Shown piece after piece: positions 10,471-18,056 of a stretch of DNA of 64,000 nt (position 1 is the first letter of the stretch; the number at the start of each line of letters is the position of its first letter). Both the position numbers and the translations under genes were made by a program. The stretch is taken from positions 1 through 64,000 of the forward strand of contig NZ_JALHAG010000012.1 in assembly GCF_022819085.1 (NCBI RefSeq), given 5' to 3'. The notes under the pieces are model-generated. The model saw only the letters and a program-made list of their open reading frames with translations, did not search any database and was not told the DNA's origin. Origin of the DNA: Planococcus ruber (GTDB lineage: Bacteria > Bacillota > Bacilli > Bacillales_A > Planococcaceae).

Positions 10471-11409
10471 ATGACGACATTGCAAGAAGTGCAGATGTAT
10501 AAGAATTTCAATGAATTGGTCCACGATGTTTTGGAATTGGCAAAAGAAGTTTTTCCGAATCAGTTGCTCTATTTATCGTCCATCAGTGAGATGGAGCAGG
10601 TGATTCTTGAACTTTCACAGGAATCCAGTACCATCGGGCTGACCAAAGGGATGGAGCTGGATCCCGATGAATCCCTCTGCGGACTCGTGGATTTTCAGAA
10701 GAACCGCCCGCTTGTCTATGAAGACATTCAAAAAGAGCGCGATTTGGATCGTTTTCAACAGACGCTGCAGGAGCTCAACATCCGCTCCTATTTGGGAATT
10801 CCGATTTCCCTTGTTTCTGGCGAAAAGTTTGGCACCCTGTGCGCGGTCAGTGACAAGGCCCAGCATTTCGATGAGAAAAGCATCCAGTTGCTGCAGAAAA
10901 TTGTCCGGCTGTTTTCGTATTATTTGGACCTTGAGCATTTGGCGTACCGGGATATGCTAACGGGTTTATATAACAGACGTTACTTAACCCAAGTTTTTGC
11001 CGAACGTCCTGCAGAGGAAGGCGCATTATTTTTCCTCGATTTGGATGGCTTTAAAAAGGTCAATGATGTCTATGGCCATGAACAAGGCGACTTCGTCTTA
11101 AAGGAAGTCGCTTTGCGGCTGCAAAAGATCGTATCTGAAATTCCAGGTGCTTTTGCTGTCAGGTTAGGAGGAGACGAGTTTATTGTCCATTTTTCCGAAT
11201 TGCTTTGCAGAAAAGACCTGGAGAGCTACGCTGAACGCATTCTTAGCAATTTAAATGTATGGAAGGAAGGCTATGCGATTTCAGCAAGCATCGGAATTGT
11301 GCCGTATGGAAGCGATCAGGCAGGTGAGTTGAATAACGTACTGAAACAGGCAGACGCGGCGCTGTACCAAGCTAAAACTGCGGGAAAGAACACCTATACT
11401 TTTTTCTGA
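10471..11409 (+). CDS. GAF-GGDEF domain protein, probable diguanylate cyclase
   Basis: The protein is predicted to make cyclic di-GMP in the cytoplasm. In the 312-residue product, residues 10-150 form a GAF-like sensor and 160-312 a GGDEF domain with the metal site FLDLDGFKKVND (188-199) and an intact catalytic GGDEF at 233-237. No RxxD inhibitory site is seen before GGDEF, so product inhibition may be absent. ATG at 10471 follows GAGGTG; an in-frame ATG at 10402 with GGGGGA would add 23 residues. There are no membrane segments. It is a single gene with its own terminator. The GAF ligand is unknown. Confidence 0.9.
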   Translation: MTTLQEVQMYKNFNELVHDVLELAKEVFPNQLLYLSSISEMEQVILELSQESSTIGLTKGMELDPDESLCGLVDFQKNRPLVYEDIQKERDLDRFQQTLQELNIRSYLGIPISLVSGEKFGTLCAVSDKAQHFDEKSIQLLQKIVRLFSYYLDLEHLAYRDMLTGLYNRRYLTQVFAERPAEEGALFFLDLDGFKKVNDVYGHEQGDFVLKEVALRLQKIVSEIPGAFAVRLGGDEFIVHFSELLCRKDLESYAERILSNLNVWKEGYAISASIGIVPYGSDQAGELNNVLKQADAALYQAKTAGKNTYTFF

Positions 11410-11420
11410 AACTTTTTGGG

Positions 11421-11453
11421 CTCTTCACCATTTTCAAAGGGTGGAGAGTTTTT
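11421..11453 (+). terminator. Terminator after the GGDEF gene
   Basis: A 9-bp stem, CTCTTCACC with GGTGGAGAG (one U-G pair), is followed by TTTTT. Confidence 0.85.
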
Positions 11454-11607
11454 CGCGTTTTGAGCACAGCTCTTTCCACAAGCAAAAGACTCAGGTAAAC
11501 TAGATAAGGCTAATAAATGCAAAGTTGTTTCCTGCTATTAATTGAACTTATTTATCTTCAGATAGATTTATTAAGGAGATTTTCAACGAAAGGATTGAAA
11601 TCTGTAC

Positions 11608-12582
11608 ATGAAAGAGAATTTTTGGCGTGATTTGCCGCGGCCGTTCTTTATACTCGCGCCGATGGAGGAAGTCACGAATGTGGTGTTCCGGAAAGTGGTA
11701 GCGAAAGCTGCGCGGCCCGATGTGTTTTTTACGGAGTTCACGAATACGGAAAGCTATTGCAACCCGGACGGTGTTTTCAGCGAAGAAGGGCGATTGGTCT
11801 TTACTCCCGATGAGCAGCCGATGGTCGCACACATTTGGGGCAATAAGCCCGAACAGTTCCGTGAGATGAGCATCGGAATGGCAAAGCGGGGCTTTAAAGG
11901 CATCGATATCAATATGGGCTGCCCTGTCGCGAACGTTGCGACGAAAGGGAAAGGCAGCGGCATGATCCGTTTTCCGGACAACGCCGCGGAAGTGATCCAA
12001 GCGGCAAAAGCGGGCGGATTGCCGGTCAGCGTGAAGACCCGCCTCGGCTATACCGATGTGGAAGAATGGAAAGGGTGGCTTGCACATGTGCTCGACCAGG
12101 ACATTGCGAACTTGTCGATCCATTTGCGCACCAAAAAAGAAATGAGCCGTGTGCCGGCGCATTGGGAATTGATTCCCGAAATCAAGAAGCTCCGGGATGA
12201 AATTGCACCGGATACGCTTTTGACGATCAACGGGGACATTCCGGACTATCAGACAGGACTGGAACTGGCCGAGAAATACGGCATTGACGGCGTCATGATC
12301 GGGCGCGGGATTTTCCAAAACCCGTTTGCTTTTGAAAAAGAGCCGCGCGCGCATAGCGACGAAGAAATGCTGGAACTGTTGAAGCTGCAGCTGGATCTGC
12401 ACGATCATTATTCTACCGAAGAAGAGCCGCTGCCGTTCCGGCCGCTTCGCCGCTTCTTTAAAATCTATGTCAGTGGCATTGCAGATGCCGATGATTTTAG
12501 AAGCCAATTGCTGAAGAGTGAATCGACGGATGAGGCACGGGCGTTGCTTGCAGAATTTCAGCAGAAAATAGCAATCGGATAA
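11608..12582 (+). CDS. tRNA-dihydrouridine synthase family protein
   Basis: This is an FMN-dependent enzyme that reduces uridine in tRNA to dihydrouridine. The 324-residue TIM-barrel protein begins with LAPMEEVTN (FMN site), has the catalytic cysteine in NMGCPVANV (C105), VSVKTRLGY near residue 140 and the [13 protein letters not shown] phosphate-binding segment. The usual HGRT/HARTR motif appears as HLRTKKEMS, marking a divergent Dus branch. A possible binding site AAAGGA lies 13 nt before ATG, which is long. Which tRNA position it modifies cannot be read from the sequence. Confidence 0.9.
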   Translation: MKENFWRDLPRPFFILAPMEEVTNVVFRKVVAKAARPDVFFTEFTNTESYCNPDGVFSEEGRLVFTPDEQPMVAHIWGNKPEQFREMSIGMAKRGFKGIDINMGCPVANVATKGKGSGMIRFPDNAAEVIQAAKAGGLPVSVKTRLGYTDVEEWKGWLAHVLDQDIANLSIHLRTKKEMSRVPAHWELIPEIKKLRDEIAPDTLLTINGDIPDYQTGLELAEKYGIDGVMIGRGIFQNPFAFEKEPRAHSDEEMLELLKLQLDLHDHYSTEEEPLPFRPLRRFFKIYVSGIADADDFRSQLLKSESTDEARALLAEFQQKIAIG

Positions 12583-12585
12583 CAA

Positions 12586-12624
12586 AATCCCGCATCGAAT
12601 TTTCATTCGATGCGGGATTTTTTA
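12586..12624. terminator. Bidirectional terminator between the dus-like gene and the Excalibur gene
   Basis: A 15-bp perfect stem, AATCCCGCATCGAAT and its complement, with a TTTC loop and T-tracts on both strands, serves the two convergent genes. Confidence 0.92.
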
Positions 12625-12634
12625 ATTGCCGGAT

Positions 12635-13354
12635 TTATTCGCATCCGATTCCATCGCCGTCACGGTCCAGGTGGCTTCCATAACCGGGATCTCCTTTATA
12701 AATAGGCGCTGCACCTGCCGCGCGGACGGCGGAGCAGTTTTTATAGGAAACCGGGGATGCAGCAGCACTTGCAGTTTCTCCTGAAGAGCTAGAGGAATTG
12801 CCTGAACCCGCTGAGCTGGAAGCAGCAGCGGCTGCAACGGATACGCTTTGTGCTTTCGCCTGTGACTTCAAGTCCTCAACTTCGCTTTCTAAAGCAACTG
12901 TTACAGACTCGGCATTGGCAACTTGCTCTTCCAGGCTTGTGATTTTAGCAGTCAACTCTTCTTTTTCTTTTGCAAAAGCTGTTTTTTGATCTTCGAGTTC
13001 TTTTACTGCATTCTCATTTTCAAGAATCTCAGCGGATGCTTCCTCGAATTTTTGTAAGCTTTCCTCATGCTCTTTAGAAAGCAAAGTAATTTCATCTTCC
13101 AAACTTTTGTTCTTGGCCATGAGCTCCTCATTTTTGGAAATCAAGTCTTGGCGTTCTGCTTCTCTTTCTTTAGCACCTGCTGCATTAAATCCTGTAAAGG
13201 TTAAAATCAAAACTAAGAAAGCAATTAAAGAATTTCGTCCGTATTTATTAGTTGGCCGGTCTCTTTTGATGAACTTGAAAATAAACCACATGATCCCAAG
13301 GCCTGTAAAAGCGAACGAGGCAATTATAACTAAAAGTAATAATAAAGCTTCCAC
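12635..13354 (-). CDS. Membrane-anchored coiled-coil protein with C-terminal Excalibur domain
   Basis: The 239-residue protein has two N-terminal membrane helices (about 3-27 and 43-60), a long charged coiled coil rich in Glu and Lys (62-165), an alanine/serine-rich linker (168-198), and an Excalibur domain at 202-239 with CSAVRAAG and the calcium-loop-like DRDGDGIGCE. Excalibur domains are extracellular calcium-binding modules often attached to nucleases or surface proteins. No enzyme domain is present. Function is unknown. The coiled coil and linker may place the Excalibur domain outside the membrane or in the wall. Confidence 0.85.
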   Translation of the reverse strand: MEALLLLLVIIASFAFTGLGIMWFIFKFIKRDRPTNKYGRNSLIAFLVLILTFTGFNAAGAKEREAERQDLISKNEELMAKNKSLEDEITLLSKEHEESLQKFEEASAEILENENAVKELEDQKTAFAKEKEELTAKITSLEEQVANAESVTVALESEVEDLKSQAKAQSVSVAAAAASSSAGSGNSSSSSGETASAAASPVSYKNCSAVRAAGAAPIYKGDPGYGSHLDRDGDGIGCE

Positions 13355-13512
13355 TTAAATCCCCCTTTTTTTACAGTATAAACCATTAATGTTCAAAAAA
13401 GAATGTAAATATGAAATAATTAATAAAAATTAGAAAGGAAGCACAAATTCTTAAAGATGGCGGGAATCGTCTTGCTGCCCATAAAATATGCATGGCTTCT
13501 AGGAAAATCCAT

Positions 13513-13520
13513 GCTATAAT
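13513..13520 (+). promoter_or_regulatory. Extended -10 promoter of the aquaporin gene
   Basis: TGCTATAAT is a consensus extended -10 box about 70 bp before the aquaporin start. No good -35 box is seen. A 6-bp inverted repeat, GCATGG at 13490 and CCATGC at 13509, flanks the region upstream and could be an operator, or chance. Confidence 0.5.
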
Positions 13521-13588
13521 AATCAAAATTTCTGATAAGTAATTGATTTTCCTTTAGTAAAAATCTAACAAAGTTAGGAGAGCTAGAG

Positions 13589-14353
13589 ATGAAGAAGTAT
13601 TTAGCAGAATTCATTGGTACGTTTATCTTGGTGTCTCTTGGAACAGGGGCGGCTGTGGTTTTAGGCGGGTATTCGGGAGGGACGGACAGCGGGTTTTTAG
13701 GAGTTTTAGCCATTGCTTTTGCGTTCGGATTGTCGATTGTGGCAGCGGCTTACGCAATCGGGCATATTTCCGGATGCCATGTGAATCCGGCGGTTTCACT
13801 GGCTGTCTGGATGTCGGGAAATTTGACTGCTAAAGAGTTTGGCGGTTATGTGGTTGCACAAATCGTCGGCGCCTTTGCAGGAAGTACATTTCTCGCATTT
13901 GTGGCTGCCAATTCGACCAGCCTTGAAGGGTATGGGGCAAATGGCTACGGGGATTTGAGTGCGGTCGGGCTGAATGGGCTCGGCGCTTTTGGCGTGGAAA
14001 TCGTTCTTACGTTCATCTTTGTTCTGGCGATACTCGGTGTGACTTCCAGCAAAGCGACTTCGCATATGGGCGGAATCGTCATCGGGTTGACCTTGACGCT
14101 GGTCCACATCATCGGCATTCCATTGACCGGCACATCCGTCAATCCGGCAAGAAGCCTGGCGCCTGCGGTTTTTGCCGGAAGCGATGCCTTGGCTCAAGTT
14201 TGGCTATTCCTCGTCGCGCCGCTGGTCGGAGCAGCTCTTGCGGCTTTGGTATTTAAAACATTCTTTTACGTAAAAGAAGAAACGGGCCTGGAAGTCGCTG
14301 GCGATCCGGGAATTGAAGGAAAAAACACACGGCCTGACAGAAGCCGGAAATAA
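13589..14353 (+). CDS. Aquaporin (AqpZ-like water channel)
   Basis: This membrane channel of the MIP family has 254 residues and six membrane helices plus two half-helices carrying the NPA motifs, HVNPAVS (66-68) and SVNPARS. The segment VHIIGIPLTGTSVNPARS contains the His and Arg of the narrow selectivity filter seen in water-specific AqpZ rather than glycerol channels. The C-terminus is short and charged. The binding site is TTAGGAGAG. It stands alone with its own terminator. Water transport is inferred from the filter residues; some members also pass small solutes. Confidence 0.9.
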   Translation: MKKYLAEFIGTFILVSLGTGAAVVLGGYSGGTDSGFLGVLAIAFAFGLSIVAAAYAIGHISGCHVNPAVSLAVWMSGNLTAKEFGGYVVAQIVGAFAGSTFLAFVAANSTSLEGYGANGYGDLSAVGLNGLGAFGVEIVLTFIFVLAILGVTSSKATSHMGGIVIGLTLTLVHIIGIPLTGTSVNPARSLAPAVFAGSDALAQVWLFLVAPLVGAALAALVFKTFFYVKEETGLEVAGDPGIEGKNTRPDRSRK

Positions 14354-14356
14354 ACA

Positions 14357-14390
14357 GAAAGACTGTTCCTAGTGAAAGGAACAGTCTTTT
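14357..14390 (+). terminator. Terminator after the aquaporin gene
   Basis: An 11-bp stem, AAGACTGTTCC with GGAACAGTCTT, has an 8-nt loop and ends in TTTTT. Confidence 0.92.
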
Positions 14391-14417
14391 TCACTTAAGC
14401 TACAAATTGCATGGAAA

Positions 14418-14825
14418 ATGAAGAAATCTCATATAGCAATGATCCTGGCTTTTGTAATTGGAGTCGGCATGCTTGGAAAAGCGTTTGCCATGAATGAAGA
14501 CATCAAAATGTATTTGTTGATTTTCTGGGGGATCGGGATGGCGCTAGCGTTCTTGCGATTGTTTGTAAATAATTCGATCAAGAAGATGAAGGGCAAGAAC
14601 TGGAAAGTAAAAGTCGCGTTTTTTGCCGTCCTGTTAGGCTTCGGTTTGCCGTTCCAGTCGTGGTTCCGAAATGCGGTGCTCTATAAAATGGATTCGGCAT
14701 ACTTAGGCGGCAGCATCGCAATGCTGGTCGTCGGAATGGTCTTCATGACGTTCTTTTCCGGCTATGCGAAAGGGAAGTACGTGGAAAGAAAAGCGGGAAG
14801 CAGCCAGGTGATGGCAAAATCGTAA
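14418..14825 (+). CDS. Hypothetical membrane protein
   Basis: I do not recognise this family. The 135-residue product has four likely membrane helices (about 5-24, 31-50, 66-84, 98-117) separated by a basic loop (NNSIKKMKGKNWKVK) that by the positive-inside rule faces the cytoplasm. The binding site before ATG is weak (TGGA). It lies after the aquaporin terminator and about 120 bp before the next gene, and reads with normal codon use. Function unknown. Confidence 0.7.
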   Translation: MKKSHIAMILAFVIGVGMLGKAFAMNEDIKMYLLIFWGIGMALAFLRLFVNNSIKKMKGKNWKVKVAFFAVLLGFGLPFQSWFRNAVLYKMDSAYLGGSIAMLVVGMVFMTFFSGYAKGKYVERKAGSSQVMAKS

Positions 14826-14951
14826 ACGCACACCATCATTTATTGTTCTTATTGCGGGCCAAGCCGTGCTATAATAAGACACTTAGGATGAACTGAACAT
14901 TCAACGGAAGCAGAGCCTTCCGCCTGCAAATAAACAATAGAGGTGTACAGA

Positions 14952-15167
14952 ATGAACAAACGATGGACGATCGATAAAATAAGAGAATTTACCGAGAAGA
15001 ACTCGGACAGCAAATTGCTGTCAACGGAATATCACGGATTTTCACAAAAGCTGCTGTTCAAATGTTCTTGCGGCAATAACTTTGAAAAAACTTTTACGAA
15101 GTTCAACAAAAGCAATCAGCGCAAATGCGATACGTGCCAACCGCCGAAAGCGCCGCGCGGCGAATAA
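14952..15167 (+). CDS. Small zinc-finger protein of unknown function
   Basis: The 71-residue product begins with a basic helix (NKRWTIDKIREFTEKN) and has a four-cysteine cluster, CSCGN with CDTC 23 residues later, that should bind one zinc ion like a zinc ribbon or treble clef. The pattern F-K-CSCG-N-FE resembles the DNA-binding modules found next to phage and homing nucleases, but no nuclease domain is attached. ATG at 14952 follows GAGGTG, and a good -10-like TATAAT lies at 14880. It has its own terminator. Nucleic-acid binding is a guess. Confidence 0.75.
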   Translation: MNKRWTIDKIREFTEKNSDSKLLSTEYHGFSQKLLFKCSCGNNFEKTFTKFNKSNQRKCDTCQPPKAPRGE

Positions 15168-15177
15168 AACAATGACA

Positions 15178-15215
15178 GGCACTTCTTTTCAGCTTTCGAA
15201 AAGAAGTGCTTTTTC
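15178..15215 (+). terminator. Terminator after the zinc-finger gene
   Basis: A 12-bp stem, GCACTTCTTTTC with GAAAAGAAGTGC, has a 7-nt loop and is followed by TTTTTC. Confidence 0.92.
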
Positions 15216-15286
15216 TTTAGGTAAAAATCCGGAAAAGCAGATTAGTGGTGTCTCCAAGTAAAAGGGGTTATTCTGTAATTATTGAT

Positions 15287-15302
15287 ATACCCACAGGGGT
15301 TT
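15287..15302. promoter_or_regulatory. Candidate CstR operator 1
   Basis: ATACCC-ACAG-GGGTTT resembles the ATACCC-N4-GGGTAT palindrome found four more times in this island. It lies 40 bp before the DUF302 gene. The right half deviates at the last two bases. An extra half site, GGGGTTA, occurs at 15263. Confidence 0.65.
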
Positions 15303-15341
15303 AATTTTGTGCCTCAGAAAAGAAGAAGAGGAGGAGAAAAA

Positions 15342-15725
15342 ATGTTCAATTACACAGTAGAAACGCCAAAAAGCAGAGATGAAGCGGTGCAAGCACTTGA
15401 AGAGAATTTAAAGAGCGAAAAGTTCGGGGTCTTGTGGAATTTTGACCTTACGGCGAAGCTGAAAGAAAAAGGCACAGATTTTGATACGCCGTTTACCGTA
15501 CTGGAAGTTTGCAACCCGGAAGAAGCCAATAAAGTGCTATCGGAAGATTTGATGGTGGGGTATTTCTTGCCTTGCAAAATCGTCGTCTATGAAGAAAAAG
15601 GAACGACGAAAATCGGTATGCCGCGTCCCACTGCTTTAACGGGCATGGTTCAGAACGACTCTATTAAGAAAATCGCTGTAGAGATCGAAAAACGATTGAT
15701 CGGCTGCATCGACCAATCGGTATAA
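15342..15725 (+). CDS. DUF302 domain protein
   Basis: The 127-residue cytoplasmic protein has the DUF302 fold pattern: FNYTVETPKSRDEAVQALEENL, then FGVLWNFDLTAKLKEKG, then LEVCNPEEANKVL and LPCKIVVYE. Single cysteines in CNPE and LPCK are conserved in this family. ATG at 15342 follows AGGAGGAG; longer in-frame starts overlap the operator and lack a site. DUF302 genes often occur in sulfur or redox islands, and here the gene opens a CstR-controlled cluster. A direct biochemical role is not known. Confidence 0.88.
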   Translation: MFNYTVETPKSRDEAVQALEENLKSEKFGVLWNFDLTAKLKEKGTDFDTPFTVLEVCNPEEANKVLSEDLMVGYFLPCKIVVYEEKGTTKIGMPRPTALTGMVQNDSIKKIAVEIEKRLIGCIDQSV

Positions 15726-15747
15726 GAAAGCTTGAAAGATTGATTTC

Positions 15748-15763
15748 ATACCCAAAGGGGTAT
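15748..15763. promoter_or_regulatory. Candidate CstR operator 2
   Basis: ATACCC-AAAG-GGGTAT is a perfect palindrome with a 4-bp centre, 45 bp upstream of cstR. This suggests autoregulation. Confidence 0.8.
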
Positions 15764-15807
15764 AAAATTGAATAGAAACAATGGAAAGTGAAGGGGGCAA
15801 TCGAACG

Positions 15808-16068
15808 ATGGAATACGATAAACAAGTCCAAAACCGCCTAAGAAGAATCGAAGGCCAGCTTAAAGGGGTCTTGCGTATGGTGGAAGACAACGAAGATTGC
15901 CGCGATGTCGTGACTCAACTGTCTGCAGTGAGAAGCGCAGTAGACCGGGCAATCGGCGTTATTGTCAGTGAGAACTTGGAGCAATGTGTCCGGGACAGCA
16001 TCGATAAAGGTGAAAGCACAGATCAGCTTGTTAAAGATGCGGTTAGCCTATTGGTTAAAAGCAGATAA
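15808..16068 (+). CDS. cstR: Persulfide-sensing repressor CstR (CsoR family)
   Basis: CstR represses sulfide-detoxification genes and releases DNA when per- or polysulfides cross-link its two cysteines. The 86-residue all-helical protein has C31 (EDNEDCRDV) and C60 (SENLEQCVRD), the CstR numbering. The residue four before the second cysteine is Asn, not the His that gives CsoR its copper site, so this is CstR and not a copper sensor. The start at 15808 gives the usual MEYDKQVQNRLRRIEGQ; an upstream ATG at 15781 is possible but unlikely. It is flanked by matching palindromic operators. Confidence 0.92.
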   Translation: MEYDKQVQNRLRRIEGQLKGVLRMVEDNEDCRDVVTQLSAVRSAVDRAIGVIVSENLEQCVRDSIDKGESTDQLVKDAVSLLVKSR

Positions 16069-16116
16069 GAAATCCGTAGAACTTCGGGTTGACGGATTTT
16101 CTTTTTGGATGTTAAT

Positions 16117-16132
16117 ATACCCCTATAGGTAT
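16117..16132. promoter_or_regulatory. Candidate CstR operator 3
   Basis: ATACCC-CTAT-AGGTAT lies between cstR and the DsrE-like gene and forms a pair with operator 4, whose start is 59 bp downstream of the start of this one. Confidence 0.75.
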
Positions 16133-16175
16133 TTTGCGTGTTGTTGAGTCAACATGTTTTTATTTAAATGGAAAT

Positions 16176-16191
16176 ATACCCCCAGTGGTAT
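16176..16191. promoter_or_regulatory. Candidate CstR operator 4
   Basis: ATACCC-CCAG-TGGTAT lies 21 bp before the DsrE-like start codon, immediately upstream of its ribosome binding site. Confidence 0.75.
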
Positions 16192-16212
16192 AAAAAGAAG
16201 GTGGAATCAGAG

Positions 16213-16692
16213 ATGGAAGAAAGAAAGACAACGAACATCATTTTGTTCAGCGGAGATTACGATAAAGCGATGGCGGCCTATATCATTGCGAATGGAGCAG
16301 CGGCATACGACCACGAGGTAACGATTTTCCACACATTTTGGGGACTGAATGCTTTAAGAAAAGGCAATCCGAAAGCCGTGAAGAAAGGATTCCTTGAAGG
16401 GATGTTCGCAAAAATGATGCCAAGAGGCGCAGATAAATTAGGGCTTTCTACGATGAATATGGCCGGAATGGGACCAAAGATGATTAAGCATGTTATCGGC
16501 AAGCATAATGCAATGACACTTCCGCAATTGATTGATATGGCGAAAGAACAAGAAATCAATCTGGTGGCGTGTACGATGACGATGGATCTTCTTGGATTGA
16601 AAGAAGAAGAATTGCTGGAAGACGTGGCCTTTGCAGGAGTAGCGGCTTATCTAGCTGATGCAGAAGAAGGCAATGTGAATTTATTCATTTAA
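16213..16692 (+). CDS. DsrE/DsrF-like sulfur carrier protein
   Basis: The 159-residue protein belongs to the DsrE/DsrF/DrsH-like family: TTNIILFSGDYDKAMAAYIIANGAAA at the start (residues 6 onwards), then FHTFWGLNAL, and a conserved cysteine in ACTMTMDLLGL near residue 120. Members pass persulfide sulfur between rhodaneses and TusA. The ATG at 16213 follows AGAAGGTGG; an in-frame ATG at 16168 would start inside operator 4. It begins the run DsrE, two rhodaneses, TusA-rhodanese and dioxygenase. Confidence 0.87.
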   Translation: MEERKTTNIILFSGDYDKAMAAYIIANGAAAYDHEVTIFHTFWGLNALRKGNPKAVKKGFLEGMFAKMMPRGADKLGLSTMNMAGMGPKMIKHVIGKHNAMTLPQLIDMAKEQEINLVACTMTMDLLGLKEEELLEDVAFAGVAAYLADAEEGNVNLFI

Positions 16693-16708
16693 AGAAAAGA
16701 GGAGAATC

Positions 16709-17074
16709 ATGGATACTTGGATGATGATTTTAATCGGTGCGGTCTTTGTTTTTATCGCATATCGGGCCATGGCACCAACAAAAGGCGTGAAATCAGTTTC
16801 AACAGAAGAACTGAAGTTGGAACTCAAGAAAAAAGGCATGCAATTCATCGATGTAAGAACACCTGCAGAATTTAAAGCAGGCCATATAAAAGAATTTAAG
16901 AATATCCCGCTTAATACCTTGCCGAATCGGCTGAATGAGCTGAATACTGGCAAAGCAATCTACTTGATTTGCCAAAGTGGCATGCGAAGCAGTAGAGCAG
17001 CGGATCTACTAAAGAAAAATGGATTTGATCAAGTTATCAATGTAAGCGGCGGCATGAACAATTTTAGGCTTTAA
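16709..17074 (+). CDS. Membrane-anchored rhodanese-like protein
   Basis: This is a single-domain sulfurtransferase with one N-terminal membrane helix (residues 5-21) and a cytoplasmic or outward-facing rhodanese domain (28-121). The active loop CQSGMRS has its catalytic cysteine at residue 88. The motif FIDVRTPAEFKAGHI is present. Length is 121 residues. It lies 16 nt after the DsrE-like gene and 18 nt before the next rhodanese. The sulfur donor is probably a low-molecular persulfide, from context. Confidence 0.9.
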   Translation: MDTWMMILIGAVFVFIAYRAMAPTKGVKSVSTEELKLELKKKGMQFIDVRTPAEFKAGHIKEFKNIPLNTLPNRLNELNTGKAIYLICQSGMRSSRAADLLKKNGFDQVINVSGGMNNFRL

Positions 17075-17092
17075 ATTGAAGGAGGAAAAGTA

Positions 17093-17389
17093 ATGAAGCG
17101 AATAACGACACAAGAAGTAAACAAGTATTTAGAAGAAAATAAAGAAGTTTCGATTATCGATGTACGCGAAGCAGCTGAAGTGAAGGAAGGGAAGATTCCA
17201 GGCGCGGTCAATATTCCCTTAGGTCTTCTTGAATTCCGTCTGCAGGATATTGATAAATCGAGAGAACACATTATGGTTTGCAGGTCAGGAAACCGCAGCG
17301 GCATGGCAGCGCAATTGCTTGCAGACCGTGGCTACAACGTCATCAATATGGATGGCGGGATGCTGGAGTGGGAAGGCCCGACTGAATAG
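17093..17389 (+). CDS. Rhodanese-like sulfurtransferase
   Basis: This soluble single-domain rhodanese has 98 residues, with IIDVREAAEVKEGKIPGAVNIP (residues 21-42) and the catalytic loop CRSGNRSG starting at C63. Unlike its neighbour it has no membrane helix. The last residues, EWEGPTE, match the end of the rhodanese half of the TusA fusion downstream (QWEGPTE), which points to duplication within the island. Confidence 0.92.
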   Translation: MKRITTQEVNKYLEENKEVSIIDVREAAEVKEGKIPGAVNIPLGLLEFRLQDIDKSREHIMVCRSGNRSGMAAQLLADRGYNVINMDGGMLEWEGPTE

Positions 17390-17411
17390 GAAAAAAATTT
17401 TAAATGAAAAT

Positions 17412-17427
17412 ATACCCCTATGGGTAA
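17412..17427. promoter_or_regulatory. Candidate CstR operator 5
   Basis: ATACCC-CTAT-GGGTAA lies 15 bp before the TusA-rhodanese fusion. It may give this gene and the dioxygenase a separate promoter inside the island. Confidence 0.75.
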
Positions 17428-17441
17428 TAGGAGGAATACAA

Positions 17442-18011
17442 ATGATCAAAACAGACCGCATTCTTGATGCAAAAGGGCTTGCTTGCCCAATGCCGATCGT
17501 ACGGACAAAAAAAGCGATGAAAGACTTGGAGCCCGGGCAAGTGATCGAAGTGCAAGCGACAGATAAAGGTTCGCTGGCTGACATGAAAGCCTGGGCAAAA
17601 AGCAGCGGAAACCAGTATCTTGGTTCTTCTGAAGAAGGAAACGTACTGAAGCATTATTTGCGTAAAGCCGATGAGTCAGAAGGGAAAGACGAAGTCCACT
17701 TTCCGCACACCTTAGCAAATAGTGAATTACAGAAACAATTGAGCCGGGATGATGTCATCGTGCTCGATGTCCGCGAGCCTGCAGAATATGCATTTGGGCA
17801 TATTGAAGGGGCCGTATCGATTCCGCTTGGGGAACTGGAAGAACGTGCAGGCGAATTAGACTCGGAAAAAGAAATTTTCGTTATCTGCCGCACAGGAAAC
17901 CGCAGCGATTTTGCTGTGAAGCAATTGACTGAAAAAGGTTTCAGCCGTGTGAAAAATGCTGTAGAAGGCATGTCTCAGTGGGAAGGCCCAACTGAACAGA
18001 ACAATGCATAA
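17442..18011 (+). CDS. TusA-rhodanese fusion protein
   Basis: The 189-residue protein joins a TusA sulfur carrier (residues 1-75, with the CPMP motif at C15 in DAKGLACPMPIV) to a rhodanese domain (about 85-189, with CRTGNRS at C149). A short acidic linker (ADESEGKDEVHF) separates them. The fusion suggests direct transfer of persulfide sulfur from one module to the other. The start follows TAGGAGGA. The TusA half closely resembles the separate tusA gene at 19262, so one is probably a copy of the other. Confidence 0.92.
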   Translation: MIKTDRILDAKGLACPMPIVRTKKAMKDLEPGQVIEVQATDKGSLADMKAWAKSSGNQYLGSSEEGNVLKHYLRKADESEGKDEVHFPHTLANSELQKQLSRDDVIVLDVREPAEYAFGHIEGAVSIPLGELEERAGELDSEKEIFVICRTGNRSDFAVKQLTEKGFSRVKNAVEGMSQWEGPTEQNNA

Positions 18012-18056
18012 GCAAGTTTAAATCCGATGAAAAAATTATAGATGGAGGTATTCCAA

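Noticed and set aside
11548..12606. Minus-strand reading frame of 352 codons
   Set aside because: It is antisense to the whole tRNA-dihydrouridine synthase gene, is rich in Arg, His, Phe and Cys as shadow frames are, and has no binding site. The plus-strand gene has clear family motifs.
15808..16068. The CsoR-family gene as a copper sensor
   Set aside because: The His needed for Cu(I), four residues before the second cysteine, is Asn here. The genes around it are for sulfur, not copper.
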